A program made the position numbers and the translations under genes. Positions 23,701-38,700 of a stretch of 64,000 nucleotides of DNA are shown piece after piece. The notes under the pieces were generated by a model that was not told the origin of the DNA, did no database searches, and worked only from the letters and a program-made list of their open reading frames with translations. Where the stretch lies: assembly GCF_910592395.1 (NCBI RefSeq), contig NC_088317.1, positions 13,208,001 through 13,272,000 of the forward strand, read 5' to 3'. Each line of letters opens with the position of its first letter. Within the stretch, counting starts at the first letter, position 1. This DNA is from Lineus longissimus (taxonomy: Eukaryota > Nemertea > Pilidiophora > Heteronemertea > Lineidae).

Positions 23701-26700
23701 AAAGGCGCTCACTTGAACTCGACAAGTAGGGGAACCAAGCCTTGACTCGGCCATGAGTCGAGCCCACGACCTCCTGATCATGAGCCGACTCTCTTCTACT
23801 GCGCTCTACCGCTGCCCGATATAAATCACTCATCGAACATTTGTTTATGACACATTTCTCTTGCGTACTTTTTTCAGTAAACATCCGTGCAGTTTCTCTG
23901 AACTCTGACATGAAGCCTTCCAACATCAACATCACTATTGATATTATTGTAAGTGACTCGCCCTCATTTCCTGGATAATCAAGCAAGTCTTTTTTTACGG
24001 CACATTGGCATTGTCGGAACCTCATGAGAAAATTCCGAAAGAAGAGATTCAAAACAGTGTTTTCGGCATCGCCCTTTTCCTGCCCTTTTCACGTATGCTT
24101 CACGCTGCTCGATGATGGGATTGATTTTAATACACCAGTTGTACTATTTCACTAATTTGTCGATATACTGCAGCATTTACCTGCTTTTTTCAAAAATTGC
24201 AAACCAACGTTGCTGCAAATAATCATGTAAACATCCCCAACCCCCCCTCCCTTTTAATGCGCAGGTCTACCCCCTAAATGGACAGCCCCTCTTATTAGCA
24301 TATTATCATCTCGTCATGTAATAGGTCCCTGATATCAAAAACATGTTGTTTATGTCAGCAGTTGAGTACTTTAGGCATTCGCTTTCTCCTCAGAATCCAA
24401 ACGGCGACCTCATCAAGCGGTACCCGAAAAGACAAGCGACCAACGGATTTATCAGTGAAGTGTTCTATCTCCCAAGGATTCTGACATATGGAAATTGGAC
24501 CCTTCTAGCTAGTTACGCAGAGAGACTGCAAGTAAGTTTTTCTCCCCGGTTTTTGTTTGTTTCCAGACTCATGCCCGTATAGGCAAAGGCGGTGGAGGAC
24601 AATAAAAGAATCAACCGTCGACCTATGGGAATATCGCACAGTTATGTGAAGTGTTTTAAATTCCGCCGATCAAGAGTTGAAGACTTTTTACTTTTAGGAA
24701 ACACAAATGAACCTCCTTATTTCTATATTACAGCCCAATGTGACAAAGACTAAAATAGAATTCGAAATCAAGGAATACGGTATGTATCGCCCAGCAAGTA
24801 CATCATGTACCAATCATTTGATTGAATCTAACTCCCCACTACCCCACTCCTACGCACCCAAAGCGATGTACGATAGTTGTGCATCGAGTCTAAACCCCAA
24901 AAACAGCCGTAAGCAGAGTGCATCCAATAGAAAGCAGAACGTATCCATAACGTAAAAGCCCATTGATGTTGGGTTTCTAAACAAAATGACATCGTTCATT
25001 GACCAGACAACCGCACCCTGGTTTATACGGAAGATGACAACTCAATTCATGCGTAGGCCTATCAGCAAAATGGGGTGTTATCATCAATGACGAAGGAAAT
25101 ATAGGTGAAATACTTATCTGTTCCAGTTGGAGGATTTGCTAAACATTTTGTTCATCTGTAACTGGGCAAATGATTAGACCACCAGGGAATTTGCCAGTCA
25201 AATGTTGGCATTCCAGTGCAGACACGTGCGCTAGTTTGCCTCTTATGTCACCAGACAATAAATGTACTGTATGTTGGGCTGCTTCCCCTGTTTTTGGAAA
25301 AAATGAGTCGAAAGGAATCCAATATTGCTCGCCCGTGGTATGCTCCAAGTGCTTGCAAAGTATATTTGAGGTGACAAACAAAAAAGGGCCATTTGAGATT
25401 AACATGTCCCGGTTAAAACAATAAAACCTTGCGATATATACAGCGCTACAGAACCAGTGTGACGTTTTTCGTTGTCCCCGTTTTTCAGTATTTCCATACA
25501 ATAAACAGATATATAGAATAAAGAGCGATTGTGACTTTTCGATCACAGTAGCCAGTGGAAAACAGAGAAAAATGTGTCAACCTGTCTTCCATGGTTCCCA
25601 AGCAATGACTGAAAGGAAACACTCAGAAACGATACACAAAGATGTTACCCCGCAACAACAGTCAGTGCACAGTGTATGATCTTATTGTGAATTGACATGT
25701 CTCGTCAAATTGAATGCGTCTCCTTACGCATGTTACGGGGTCATACTTATGTTTCTCGGTACCAATGTTTCTCGGAAACTATGAGTCCCAGTACCCAGGA
25801 ACCTATGTTTCCCCGTACCTAGATAGTCCCAGTACCCAGGAACCCATGTGTCCTGGTACCTTTCCTGGTACCTATGAGCCCAATACTCAGGAGCCTATGT
25901 TTCCCGGTATTTATGAGTCCCAGTACCCAGGAACATATGTTTCCCGGTACCTATGAGTCCCTGTACCCAGGAACATATGTTTCCCGGTACCTATGAGTCC
26001 CAGTACTCAGGAACCTATGTGTTCCCGGTACCTATTTGTACCGGTACCAATGGTTCCTATGTACCTACAATGTACTTGGGTACCGGGAAACACGTGTCCA
26101 TACTATTGACCCTCATTTACTTTATTATTGTGCATCATTGCAGTGCTGCCAATGTTCTCGGTTAAGGTGGAGGTATTACATGAGTACATATTAAGCTCTC
26201 AGGAGGAAATCCAGTACAGGATAACTGCAGAGTAAGTTTCTACAACTATCCAAATTGTTAGGGCTGACAACATGAAATTTGACATTGGGTGATTTCAAAG
26301 TCGGTTTTTAGATTTAGTTTTAAAACTAAATGGAACACCAAAACCTTGATTAAACCAGCATTGAAATGAAGTGGGTTTAAGTTTCATCCTATTTCAAAGT
26401 CGGTGTTTGTTGGTTTTAGCATCATGTCCGGTTTTAGCTTAAAGCTAAGGGATGGTTTTAGTGTCAAAAACTAACACCGGGACTAAAACTAAAACTCTCC
26501 ACAATACCAGAAATGAAATCAGTTCTGGTGTTAGTTTTGACACTCAGATTTAGCATTATCCTATTTCAAATTAGGTTTTAGTTTCACACTGAAACCAATT
26601 GGAACACCTAGGTCTTATCTTAATCTCAGCTCGGTGTTATATTTGGAAGATTGGTAGTGCATTTTGTATTACCAATAAAACTAACACCTTAGGCATTAAC

Positions 26701-29700
26701 ACCGAGTGGATTTCAAAGTTGGTGTTGGTGTTAAGAAGGGAAAAAAATCATGTTGTTGGTACCATTTCAAGGAGTAGTTGCTGGTATTTTGAACGTTGAT
26801 GGGAATGATGATGGACGTGAAAGAAGACGACCAAATTTATATAGATCGGAAGCGGTTATAATAGGGAAACAACAGTAACAACGACAACAACATGCATGTT
26901 TGGTTTTTCCGAGGTTTTATCTCTGTCCATCTTGGCGTTAGTTTTACCTGCAGAATAAAACCTCGTCTTAGTTCCAGCCCAGGCTTTAGTGTTTAGATAA
27001 AACCAGGTGTTGGTCTTAAACTAAAACCTCGAATTGGTCTTATCAAGACATAGGTTTTTTGGGGTAGAAATTAAGAATAATACTGACACTAACACCCAAC
27101 ACTAAAACCAAAACCAACTTTGGAATCACCCATTGTGTTGTGATGCATGATCCGCTAACTAACATTTTATCGCACGCCACAGAAAAAACATGAACAAATG
27201 TCAAGTCGGCTCCGGTAGCGAACTTCACGGATCAAACTAACGGGAAGTGATTTTCATCGTAAATTTATACGGGCAATATCAATTTTGTCGCTAAAAACAC
27301 AAGGTCATCGCTTGCTTCTCGCTGCAACAAAATCGGTCATCGCCAACCTCCTCTCAAATAATGATTAAACATATTATTGTGGACTCATCTCTTTGCCAGA
27401 ATTTTACTGAATGAGTGTTTGAGCAATTATTCGAATAGGCCTATTTACACCAAGAATTGAATCTCTATTCTATTTTTCAGATACGTTTTCGGTACACCAG
27501 TCAAAGGGCGCGGCACTGCCTACATCTTCCTTCTCTACCCTGAAGGCATAGAGGAGGAGATTGACAGGAAGTCGATAGAAAATGTAGGTAGTTTGTGAAG
27601 TTATCCTTACCAGCCCTACAGCTCTAAGGCTTATATCAAAGTTTTGTAACCATTCTCATCAGACTAGAGAGAATTCCAAGCGCTCTTATGCATGAAAATG
27701 ATGCAAACCACATCAATGTGTTTTTCACTGCGAGCCGCAATCACTACAGGCGTTTGACATGCAATTTGCCTTAGTTTATAGCTACTTATCATTGAAACAA
27801 TATACTACTGTCAATGGGACCTCCCTTAACTAACGGGCATCTCCACAATCAGGACACCCTCTCTATTATGGACTGCAATTTTTTTCCAAAACGAGTCATT
27901 TCTATTCAATTTGACCGCTGTAATCAGGAAACCTCCCTTGTAGGGACATCGTTCGTTAGTGCGCTATGAAGATGTCCTTAAAAGAGAGGTCCCACTTGAA
28001 TCAAACTTTATTATTTCATAGCGTTCTAACCTGCCCACAAATACCTTCATTACAATGATGGCTTCATGAGCTAATTGATTATAATTCATGAAATTGATTC
28101 AAAATTGATTGGGCCACTTTGATCACACAACTTCTAACACACCTTAGAGCGCGAAACCGAACGGTTGGCGGTTCGCTCTATTTACTGAAAGAGTGAAATT
28201 CGCTAATAAGGGAAGATTGTCTAATCCAAGTTTCGGTCTTCTGTTGTCTCAAAGAGCAATCACTGTATTAGCTCTTTGATCAGAAACGGTTTTTCGGAAG
28301 CTCAAATGTATTTCCTGGCCTGTATAATATCACAAATCGTAACACATGTACATTTCCTGTAGCAATATAGATGTGAGCTGAATATGATGGCTTTATTCTG
28401 GTCTTGCATCCTTTGACTATACAACTTGAAATAATCTTGGGCTTTTGCTAACCACACATGGTCATGGCGGGGTGGTGGTGGTGGGGGGGGACTTCTTCCA
28501 GCCCATTCACATTGGTATAAGGACAGCAACAATGGCTGATAATCAACATCATTGATCTCATCAGAGTCTTTCAAATAAAAAATACATTTGAAAAACTCTG
28601 ATCTTGCGGACACCTCTCTTTTAAGGACCATAAGTTGGTTGTTTCTATTCGCAGCTTAGACAATTTGTCCTCTCTAATCAAGACACCTCTCTATTAAGGA
28701 CAGCACGTTTCAGTCACGAAGGTGTCCTTAATAGAGAAGTTCTACTGTTTTCTGGAAACCCACTCTTATTTCTGACGTTGCGAAAAAAAGAACTGTAAAC
28801 TGTATGCAAAACGCTAACAGAAATCTTTGCATTTTACGAATTTAGGTAGCAGAAAATATTCCGCTGGCAATTTCGAAAGACAAATTTGAGAAGCAGCAGT
28901 TTCCCCCTGAAGGTACTCGTCTCCTAATCAAGGTTACTGTGACTGAAGCGGCCACAGGCAAACGTGAGCAAGGTAGCGACTCATCAGCCATCTTCGTGAC
29001 GAGCCCGTATGTCATTTCGTACGAGCGGACGCCAAGGTATTTCAAACCTGGCCTTTCTTTTAAAGTTAAGGTAAGGATAGCGGAGATGTGGTGATGTATA
29101 GTGGTTGGAGTTCTTGTATCTTGTTTGAGCAGCCGAATGCATTTCGAAAGTCTGTTTCTACTTCTGTGTCCAAAGTATGAAATGTGTAATAATGCGCTAA
29201 TCATGCCGGTAACATCACAGAAGACTTTAGCATCCCGGAAAAAATGAACTTCAATGACTATTGGTATTATTAAGGGCAATATTACCAAGCTGTTGGCTGC
29301 CCACCAGTCTACTCCTATTCTAAATAAGTAGTTTCCATCAACAAATTGCACAAAATTCAAAATCCAACTGAATTATCAAGCTTTTCCGATGTTGACTCGG
29401 ATTTCACCCGAGTTAGCCCTCCATGAGTCAATCCTTTCCATGTGGACCAATGCACTAATAAGGCGCTGCATGGAGCCATGGATCTACGCTGTGACGTCTT
29501 ACTGAAGATATGGAGTTTTCCTTGATGCTTGGTGAATTGGAAAGAGCCTCAATCAACCTCGGTGCGGATGACGTTACTTATTATTGTTTGAACACATAAA
29601 AATACACTGCGTACATTCGTCAGTTTTTTCCTAACGTGCCTTCAAACAATAAGAAAAAGAAAAAAGAAAAGGCACAATTTGCAAGGCTTCAGCCCTCCCC

Positions 29701-32700
29701 TCCCCCCCAAAAAGAAAATCTCGGCAAAAACACTGCCCGCCCTCACGAGCTGAGGTGTTGACGAGCTGAGGTGATCTCTAAATGACGTCGCGGAATTCCG
29801 CGGGCTTGGGGAGCGGGAAAGAAATTGGCGCGCTAGGAATTCATCGGCCCTTTGACATGTTTGAGGGCGAAGATTAACGAAAATCGTGTTTTTCTTACCT
29901 AAGAGCAAAAACAAAATTCAAAAATCGCCAAAAACGTTCAAAAGTGTACTTTGCTGATGAAACAGAAGAAGAATAAACATATTGAAGTAAAAGCTGCCCA
30001 TTCCTTTAAAGGAACTCATTTTCGTTTAGTCTTTATAAAAACATTTTAGCCAAAGATAATTATTCTAATATTAACAACCACCATCCGAGAAAACGAAAAC
30101 AACTTCTCTCAATAATTCTTACGGGTTAAATTTGTTTTCTTGATAAAAGGTCGACTTGACATTCCCAACCAAAGCTGTGGCCGCCAATGTTAAAATCGTC
30201 ATACAGGCTCTGGTCACTTTAGAATCTGGGCAGCGGGAAGGAGCACACAGCAACAAGGCGGAGGAGGAGACATATGTCACAGACATAAATGGTAGAAAAG
30301 AGATCGTCTTGGACATCAATGCCGAGGCAAAGCATTTAACAATCAATGTAGGTATCAGAGAGTCAGCTGCCTGGGGCTTGCCAAAATCAAATCGATCTGC
30401 TGATTATAAGGATCCGAAAACAGATCTAGAAGTACTATATATTTTGATAGATGCAAATACTAAGGGGGGGGGGTGTTTTATATATACCTTTGTTCTAGCA
30501 TTCATATTTGACCATACACCTACTTCCGAATTCCAGGTAACCACTCAGGGCGAGGTTCCCGCAGATCACCAAGCGAGCAAGTTGATCACGTTCGTGTCGC
30601 ATTCAAGTTCTCTAAAAGAGTACATGATTCTTCAGCTGGGCTCACTTGGGTCTCCGATAACTATCAACAACAAGCTCCAAATGAGGCTGAGTTTCTCTAA
30701 GGCTGGAAATAAGAAAGTCAACTTAATGGTAATAATAGTTAACAGATATAGCTTCTCATCACACGATTTAATGTGCATCCCAAACATCCATTGTTTACCC
30801 AGGCGCATTTAACTTCTGTCATTTAAGTCTGAACTCGTACGGATCATGCCTGCCAATACATGCATGGCGAGCCCTATTTGTACATGCATATTTCACACTT
30901 TGGGTTAATTTTCATGTTAGTGTCATTTGAATAGTTCGACAATATTACAACGGACCACAACTGCATGAAAAAGCAGCAAATCGATGTGGCAGATTCAAAC
31001 CATCCTTGAATCCCGGCCCTAAAGCAGGGTGTACACTGTCAACATTTTTACAACATTTTAACAAAAAAATTACATTTTTTGCTCCCGTTAACGCATGGCA
31101 ACAAAATAGCAAAATTTTACAATCATGCTGTTAAAACTTTGTGAAGTTTTTGTGAAAAAAAGTGATTTAGGAGGGAAAATGGAGGACTCCAAGGATGATA
31201 AAAGCTGTGTTTTGAGTGCTTCTGCATCAATTTTAGCATTGTTGAGGAGAGGCGGAGGAAACGTTGTCAAAAAAACGAAGTGAGAGAGAACAATGCCTTT
31301 GTGGGGGCATCATATGGCTCACATCACTGGACAGTTGACGTTGTGTCCAACAAGGGCAGTTTTCCATTGCGTATGACAAGCCGTTCGTACAATAACTAAG
31401 AAAACCTAGTTTTATGGAAGAAAACCATGTTTTCTTCTTTCAAAACTTAGTTTCATTAAAAAAAACATGTTTTCTTCCATAAAACTGGTTATATGAAAGA
31501 AAACTAGGTTTTCCTTCAAGAAAACTAGGTTTTTAAAAACAACTTAGTCGTCTTCGAAAAAGTATAAGTTTCATGTTCTCTCTTCAAAACCAAGTTTCAA
31601 GAAAGAAAAAAACTATGAAGCATAGGCTTAATTTTAAAAAACGTAGTTTTCTTACAAAAAACTTGGTTTTTGATTAAGAAAACGTGTTTTTTATCATAAA
31701 CCTATGCTTCTTCCATAAAAACCTAGTTTCATGGAATAAAACGTGGTTTTCTTCCATGAAACTACGTTTTTAATTAAAGAAGAAAAACAGGTTTTCTTAC
31801 TAAAAACTAGGTTTTCTTAATTATTATATTGGACACACGGCTTGCCACATATATATGTATTATATATACTATATATCCCTGTGGTCCTATTTTGTGTCTC
31901 TTTTTTGTAGGTTGTCGCCCGAGGCAAGATACTGCAACATTTTGTCAAAGATATAACCTTGGGACAAAATGACAGGGCTCCACACGAGAGTATTCAAATC
32001 ACCCCGATTATGTCACCACGAGCCAGGGTCATCGCCTACTATTCCAGCGGGTGTGAGATCATCAGTGATTCACTGCTGCTAGATATCGTCAAGAAATGCG
32101 GCAGTGAGGTGCGTAAAAGCGTCCCGTCGTGTTAAAGGACAAGTACGATTTACAACATCCTTTAATTTAATGCTCTTTTGGTCTACGCCGTAAACACTGG
32201 AGAGGTTCGGCTCGGACGTTCCGAGATCGAGATGGGGATATGAATTCGGGTCGCAATAAATCTTCGAAATGTGACATGAGTTATGATTCCCTCATAAATG
32301 GCCATTGTGACCAAGCTGTGGACCCTGTTGTAGGTTTCACACAAACAGTTTCTCATGACCAGAACACGTAACTGGCCTATTGTTAAAATTCTCTAGCCAA
32401 TGGTGTGAAGTCATCATTCCCTGCGTCAGTTTGGCTGTCCCCCGATCCCGGAATCGGGATAGCCGAATAACACTAATATCAGATCTACAGGTAGGGTGGA
32501 TGGATCTGGGAACACTCTGCCTTTCAGAAAACAGATCAATGTTATAAAAGGAATAGGGAAGTACGTACGACGTGGTCTGGGTTTTTTTGGTGTCGTAAAA
32601 AAACCAGACACGGGCACATCGTGAAGGTATCGGTTTGCCGTAGAAAAATACGTGCTTACCTGGAAAGGAAATGACGACACAAAAGAAACAGACAAAGATT

Positions 32701-35700
32701 ACTTCATCTTGAGGGGCGTAAGGCCCGCATTTATTATTTATATCCTAGCGTACCCAGCCTCCAACACTATAATGGAAAGGCCTTTCTATTGTGTTATAAA
32801 GGTAAATCAATACCTTTACCCACCGTGGACAATAATTAAAGCGACGGTTCCTGGTGTTTGCCACCTTCCCTGAAAATGAGACCGCAATTTCTTGCACCTG
32901 GTGATGCCTAGCAGCAGGTCAGGGCAAGCATATTATTACCAAATCTAAGTGGACAGTAGCCAGTGATGGCGTTCTCCGAATCCTTCCTGGTCGAATTCAA
33001 TGAGCCGAAATGGCACCCGACGGTGGTGACACTAAACTAAAAATGCTCACTATGATGGAACGGTTAAAAAATGAAACCAAACGAAACAATTTTTATCTTT
33101 CTTGTTTAATCAATCTTCCTTTATGCTCTGTTTTGGTTTTTTTTAGTTGACCATTACCTATGTGAAAAAGGTAAATCATTTTTACAGTCCAGGGGACCCA
33201 CTGCCGCTCAAAGTAACAGCTGGAAAGGGGTCGAGTGTTTCTTTGCTGGGAGTGGACAAGGCTGTCTATCTACTTAGTGAGAAGGATATACTGACCAGGA
33301 GTAAGGTAGGTCCTTTTTTGGTTCCTAAAATCAAGGCGCAAATTCGAGCAATCCCGGGTTGTAAATTCCAATACGATTATAACTTTAGATATTAGTCGCG
33401 TTCGTTTGATCATGTAAGATTCGGGTAAGATTATGGTTGAGGCCAATAACGTTGATCGTGAAGACTCTACACGTCGCGCGTCTAACGTGATGGATCGAGC
33501 GCCTTAAAAGTCGATTTGGTGGACTTAAATCATCGCTCCCAAAAAATTTGTTAATTTTCGTACCGAATTGACAGTTTCATGCTTTAGCAACGCGGTTGAT
33601 GTCATCATAGTTCTCCGGGAATGAGAAACATCCCAAACCACCGTCCGCCCATGAACAATGAGGAACCGGCGTTAAGATAAATGCCAGTGGCGGCGCCACA
33701 ATCGATCGTACTTTCTGACGCCATGACGTCATTTTCTGGTCTGTTGACGTCGCATGAGGTCAATCACGGGAAACCATTGCGTACATTTTTGCACAGGATT
33801 TCAACAACATAAAATGTGCCCAATAACTGGCATCGCGCATATTTTCCGCAAAATTATCTTAAGAAACTGATAGCTTAATAGATTTAAAACAGGAAGATGC
33901 AAACGTCGCCGAAATCGGTCGAAAATAAGCGATCGTTTTCGGGCTCAGAAATAACATGATAATGCATTGGAAATGGAGAGTTTTGGTATGATCGATTGCA
34001 GCGCCACACGGCGGATAAATCGCACCGGTTCCTCATTTTCTCCATTGACACAGCGGCTACTTGGAGCTTTGAAGTCATCTTCATGTTTGCTCCTCGGTGT
34101 CCTTTGATGTCTGCATTTCGACTTGTGTGCTTTGAAAATAAAGACATTTTAATTCAACTTTGGAAATGATTAGGGGCGGGGGGGGGGGGTTTCCAACTGA
34201 AGTGAATCAATTGCACCATATTTAGCAAACGTACTTAATATTATTATTGGGAAAATCGACAGGGTTTGTATACCAGGAAAGACGAAAAGTGAAGTCGGAG
34301 TTGTAAACTCATCTTAACCTTTCTACATGTACATCATGTAATATCAATTCTGATTAATTGATATGATTATACAAAAATGTATCTAAGATACAATAAGTTT
34401 TGAAATTAGTCGACAAAAGGAAAAACAATTGCACGAATGGATGGTCACGATATGACACAACTAGTTTTAATGTGGGTAACCGGAAAAACGCCGATCGGTA
34501 ATCTGTCGATCTGCCGATCTGTCACTTCCCAAATTCCATTCACTCCACTCCTAACATAATAAATGGCCATGGACATGATCGAATCGCCATCAAAAGGCAA
34601 TCCTGATTTTTGCCGTAGAGCCGAAGTCCCCGAATATTACGCCTATGTGCGGCCTCCAAAAACAAGGCTGAATCCGGGGGGCGGGAGTCCCACAGTAATC
34701 ACATTCTAGACTACTGCGCAAGCGGATGCCTAGGCTCTGTAATGTTTTATTCTGTGTATTGCCGGTGCGTGGAGCTTTGTCTAAGGATAGCTGTTCGGAG
34801 CGTACATTGGGAATCCCGGCGCTATTTTTAGCGATGAGCACATGTTCAATCAAAACGCGAATTACGATGTGTGACGTCAAGTGCCAAGAATAAATTTTGT
34901 TTACTCTCGGCTTGGCGAATGAAAACCTTCCATTTCGACGGAGTAGTTTGTCCCATGGGAGAGGACTCACTGGGACGAATATATCGGTCTAATTGAATTC
35001 ACTTCTATCATTTCCTAATATCCCATTGGTCCTCGAGTCGGAACCGATCGGCGTTTTCCCGGTTATCCTTCATGTGTACGCTTTTCTTTACATTTTAGAT
35101 GTTTAAAAAGATGCAAGAAATGGACATAGGCTGTGGCCCTGGAGGCGGCAGGGACTCCTCTGACGTTTTTAAGGTATGGCGGGTTTAACGTGGCTTTTTG
35201 TCAATGCCGGTCACAAGATTGAGATAATGGCTAGTACGAAAACAAAAATAAGACTGAGTGTTTGCTTCGAAAAACGGGCTTCATTCTGAAGAAGTATCTC
35301 ATAAAAGCTAAATGCAATGGGTTTCGTGTGAATATGTGGCACCTTTTGGCTCGGAATACTCGGAATGTTTGGAATACTAAAGCACTGTATTGTATTCTTC
35401 GGGCAAGTTAAGGAGTTTTTTTGCAAAGCCCCCGAAACGTCCACGTGAACGTCTATCCCATTGTTTGACTTCGCTATCAGGAGGACAAACAATGAGATGG
35501 GCGTTCGCGTTGGCGTTTCGCAGATTTTCGAAAACTCCCTTTTGTGTACCTCTGCCCGCAACTTTCATTACTAACGCTTCGAATATCTTAATGATGCCTA
35601 CTCTATGTACTGCCTTATGATTCACCTGCGAACTGCGTTCAGTGTTGGCAATTTCTCTGAAAACCGTAATCACCCCCCCCCCCCAAGTTTTCTATTATAT

Positions 35701-38700
35701 CAGGATTATAATGGTTAAGTTTCACCATCTAGCAAGCTGGACTGATTGTTATGACGAACAGTTGTGGTCACGTAGTCTCCCCGAGGAGAAACACCGAGCA
35801 GTGTGAACAGAACGTGGTCAGAAGAAAACGAGATGTAATGGAGGCAGTCACAGATATCAGTAAGTAGTCCTTTCTCTCACTCCTCTGGGTTGCCCCAGAG
35901 GTAATGCCACTTTCCCTGTCAACTTATTCGGAGTTGATGTGCGGTACACCAAAGATAGATTACTTCAAAAAAACCTACAGCTTTACAGCCTTTCTTTCGG
36001 CAGCTGTAGATCAGACGCCAGTCTACCGATTCAGACGATTTGTGTACCACTGATGAGCTGCATTTGCTCTCTACTACCCAATTGCATTTACTTCTTAGTT
36101 TTTCAGTTAAGCATTTCATCCCCATGCTGCATTGTCTGTACAGCTGTTTTTACAACTGACCCTTGATTCTGCCAACTTTGAAGCAATGGCCCTGTTGTGT
36201 TTTTTTATCCCCCTATGTGCCGCTAGTGTATACACACATGAATAAAGTAATGAGTGTTGCCATGGAAGAACTAAGGCCAATTAAGTGGGTGGGTAGTAAT
36301 ATGGAAATTAGAAATATCTGCTCACACATGACAGTGTTTAGAAATAGAATCTGCTTTGATTAGTTTCCTTTTGAACTTCTGAACGAGAAGGTTTGACATC
36401 ATGGCCAGAAACTGCGATGTGAGAGCTTGGTGAAATGACATCTTATTCATATTACATAGCTTTTCCCATTCATCGATGGTTTGCAAAGCTTTATGTCACT
36501 TGTTATAGCTAATAAGGCCTACCAGCATCTTTAGTAGTGTGAGATTGGGACAAAACCTCACAGCAAAGATGGGCAGTTTTGCCATGGACGAAATTGAAAA
36601 AAACTGTAAATAAAATCACCATTTACTCATAAACCATAGGTGATTTCTTTCGTCAAAATACTAGCTTGCCCTAGCAATGACTCTTATTCACGTATTGATA
36701 AGGTTTAAGGCAAAGAAAATTCAATAGTTTTCCTTATTCCTTGCGCCAAGTAGGTTCCTTTGTTTCTCATAGTAAGGGAGATTTTTGAACCTGAAAGACG
36801 GTTTCATACCTTCATACCTTCTACATTGTTTACTGACCCAAAATTGATACTTGATATAAGTTAGCAAATAGCAGTTTTCATTTTATTTGATGAATTGCGT
36901 TTCAGACTTGTAAAACTTCACCCAGTATCTCTTCACCTTAATCTTCAAACAAGTTGGGGGTTTCTTGGACAAGGCATGTTTATTCATGTTGGTGAAGTGC
37001 ATATAATTCTTCTGCACTTCCGGTGAATTATATCATATTGGGCCCGCCAAATTGCATTCGTCTTCAGAGTTAAAGAGCCGAGCACAGGGAAAGTATCCCA
37101 GCAGCAAAAGTTAGTTGGTTCGATGCTCACATGTGCTCTCTCTCTCAAAACTTCCCTATTCCCAAAAAATATGCATCATTGCCCGTGCATGTAAAGCAAT
37201 GCTTCTATCGTTACCATGACCGAGTTGGTTGGTGGAGTTATGCGTGTTGGTTTAGTGGTATATATGCAAATCAATCTATGCGCGCTCTATAGGAATATTT
37301 TGGCACTTTGTACTCCTCATAACCATCACACTCACTGACAGGCAGTTTTGGCCAAAAACAGATATGCTTATAATCATTCTGCTGATATAAAGTTTCTCAC
37401 TAAATATTAATGATATAAATTGTTCTTCTGTATAAAGGGGAGAGCATTTATGGCAAGCGGAGTGTCCACTAATTAAAAAAACCTAGATTTATTCAAAAAA
37501 CCTGTTTTTTTACCTAATAAACTAAGTTTATTTGGAAAAAATGTAGGTTTTTTAAAACAACCTTGTTTTTTTCCTAAAAAAAGAGTTTCTGTAATAAAAC
37601 CAAGTTTTTTACCTAATAAACCTTGTTTCTATCCACAAATGTCAAGTTTAACAAATAAACTTGGTTTTATTCCCTAAAATATAAGTTTTTCATCCAGTGG
37701 TAATAAACTTAGTTTTATAGAAAAGAATCTTGGTTTATTAACAATAACTGAACAAATGGCTAACAAACCTACCTTTTTACGTAAAAAACTTGGTTTTATA
37801 CAAAACAACTTAGTTTTTTGCAATAAAACCTGGTTTTATTGTAAAAATGTAGGTTGTTTTGAATAACTGGACAAACAGCGTGCAAAAACCTATCGAGAAA
37901 CTTGTATTTTCTACCTCGCCCCATGTACACAAATCCGCGATGTTATCGGGACGAGGATGGGCAACCTCGGCACCACGTGGTACTACTGCCCTGTAGCCAC
38001 TGCGATTCTTGCGCTAGCGGTAGCACATGTAGCATACAATCCGGTATCACTATTGAACCTCGGTCCTAGTCATCATAATCACCGCATTCATATGTGGGAG
38101 AATGGGTTAATGTTTTTAATAGTTGTGCTGCCCATTCCAGATGGCAGCACAAGCTGGTCTTGCCTTTTTCAATACACTAGTTTTAATGCTCTTTAATACC
38201 TTTAATCATTACATAATATATATATTTATACCTATATTATGTGGGAGAATGGGTTAATGTCTTTAATAGTTGTGCTGCCCATCCCAGATGGCAGCACAAG
38301 CTGGTCTTGCCTTTTTCAATACACTAGTTTTAATGCTCTTTAATACCTTTAATCATTACATAATATATATATTTATACCTATATTATGTGGGAGAATGGG
38401 TTAATGTCTTTAATAGTTGTGCTGCCCATTCCAGATGGCAGCACAAGCTGGTCTTGCCTTTTTCAATACACTAGTTTTAATGCTCTTTAATACCTTTAAT
38501 CATTACATAATATAGGTATAAATATATATATTATGTAATGATTAAAGGTATTAAAGAGCATTAAAACTAGTGTATTGAAAAAGGCAAGACCAGCTTGTGC
38601 TGCCATCTGGAATGGGCAGCACAACTATTAAAGACATTAACCCATTCTCCCACACATACATGGAAAAGCTTTGTAATGCTGCACTGCACTGCACTCTGCA

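Noticed and set aside
23750-23818. Functional tRNA gene on the minus strand
   Set aside because: A/B-box-like words are present but no cloverleaf with a sound acceptor stem and anticodon loop; a long SINE body and tail follow.
30350-30536. Reading through between C3-like exons 10 and 11
   Set aside because: The frame is open across the intron, but gtaggt and ttccag mark clear splice sites, the intervening 189 nt has a run of G and reads as non-family sequence.
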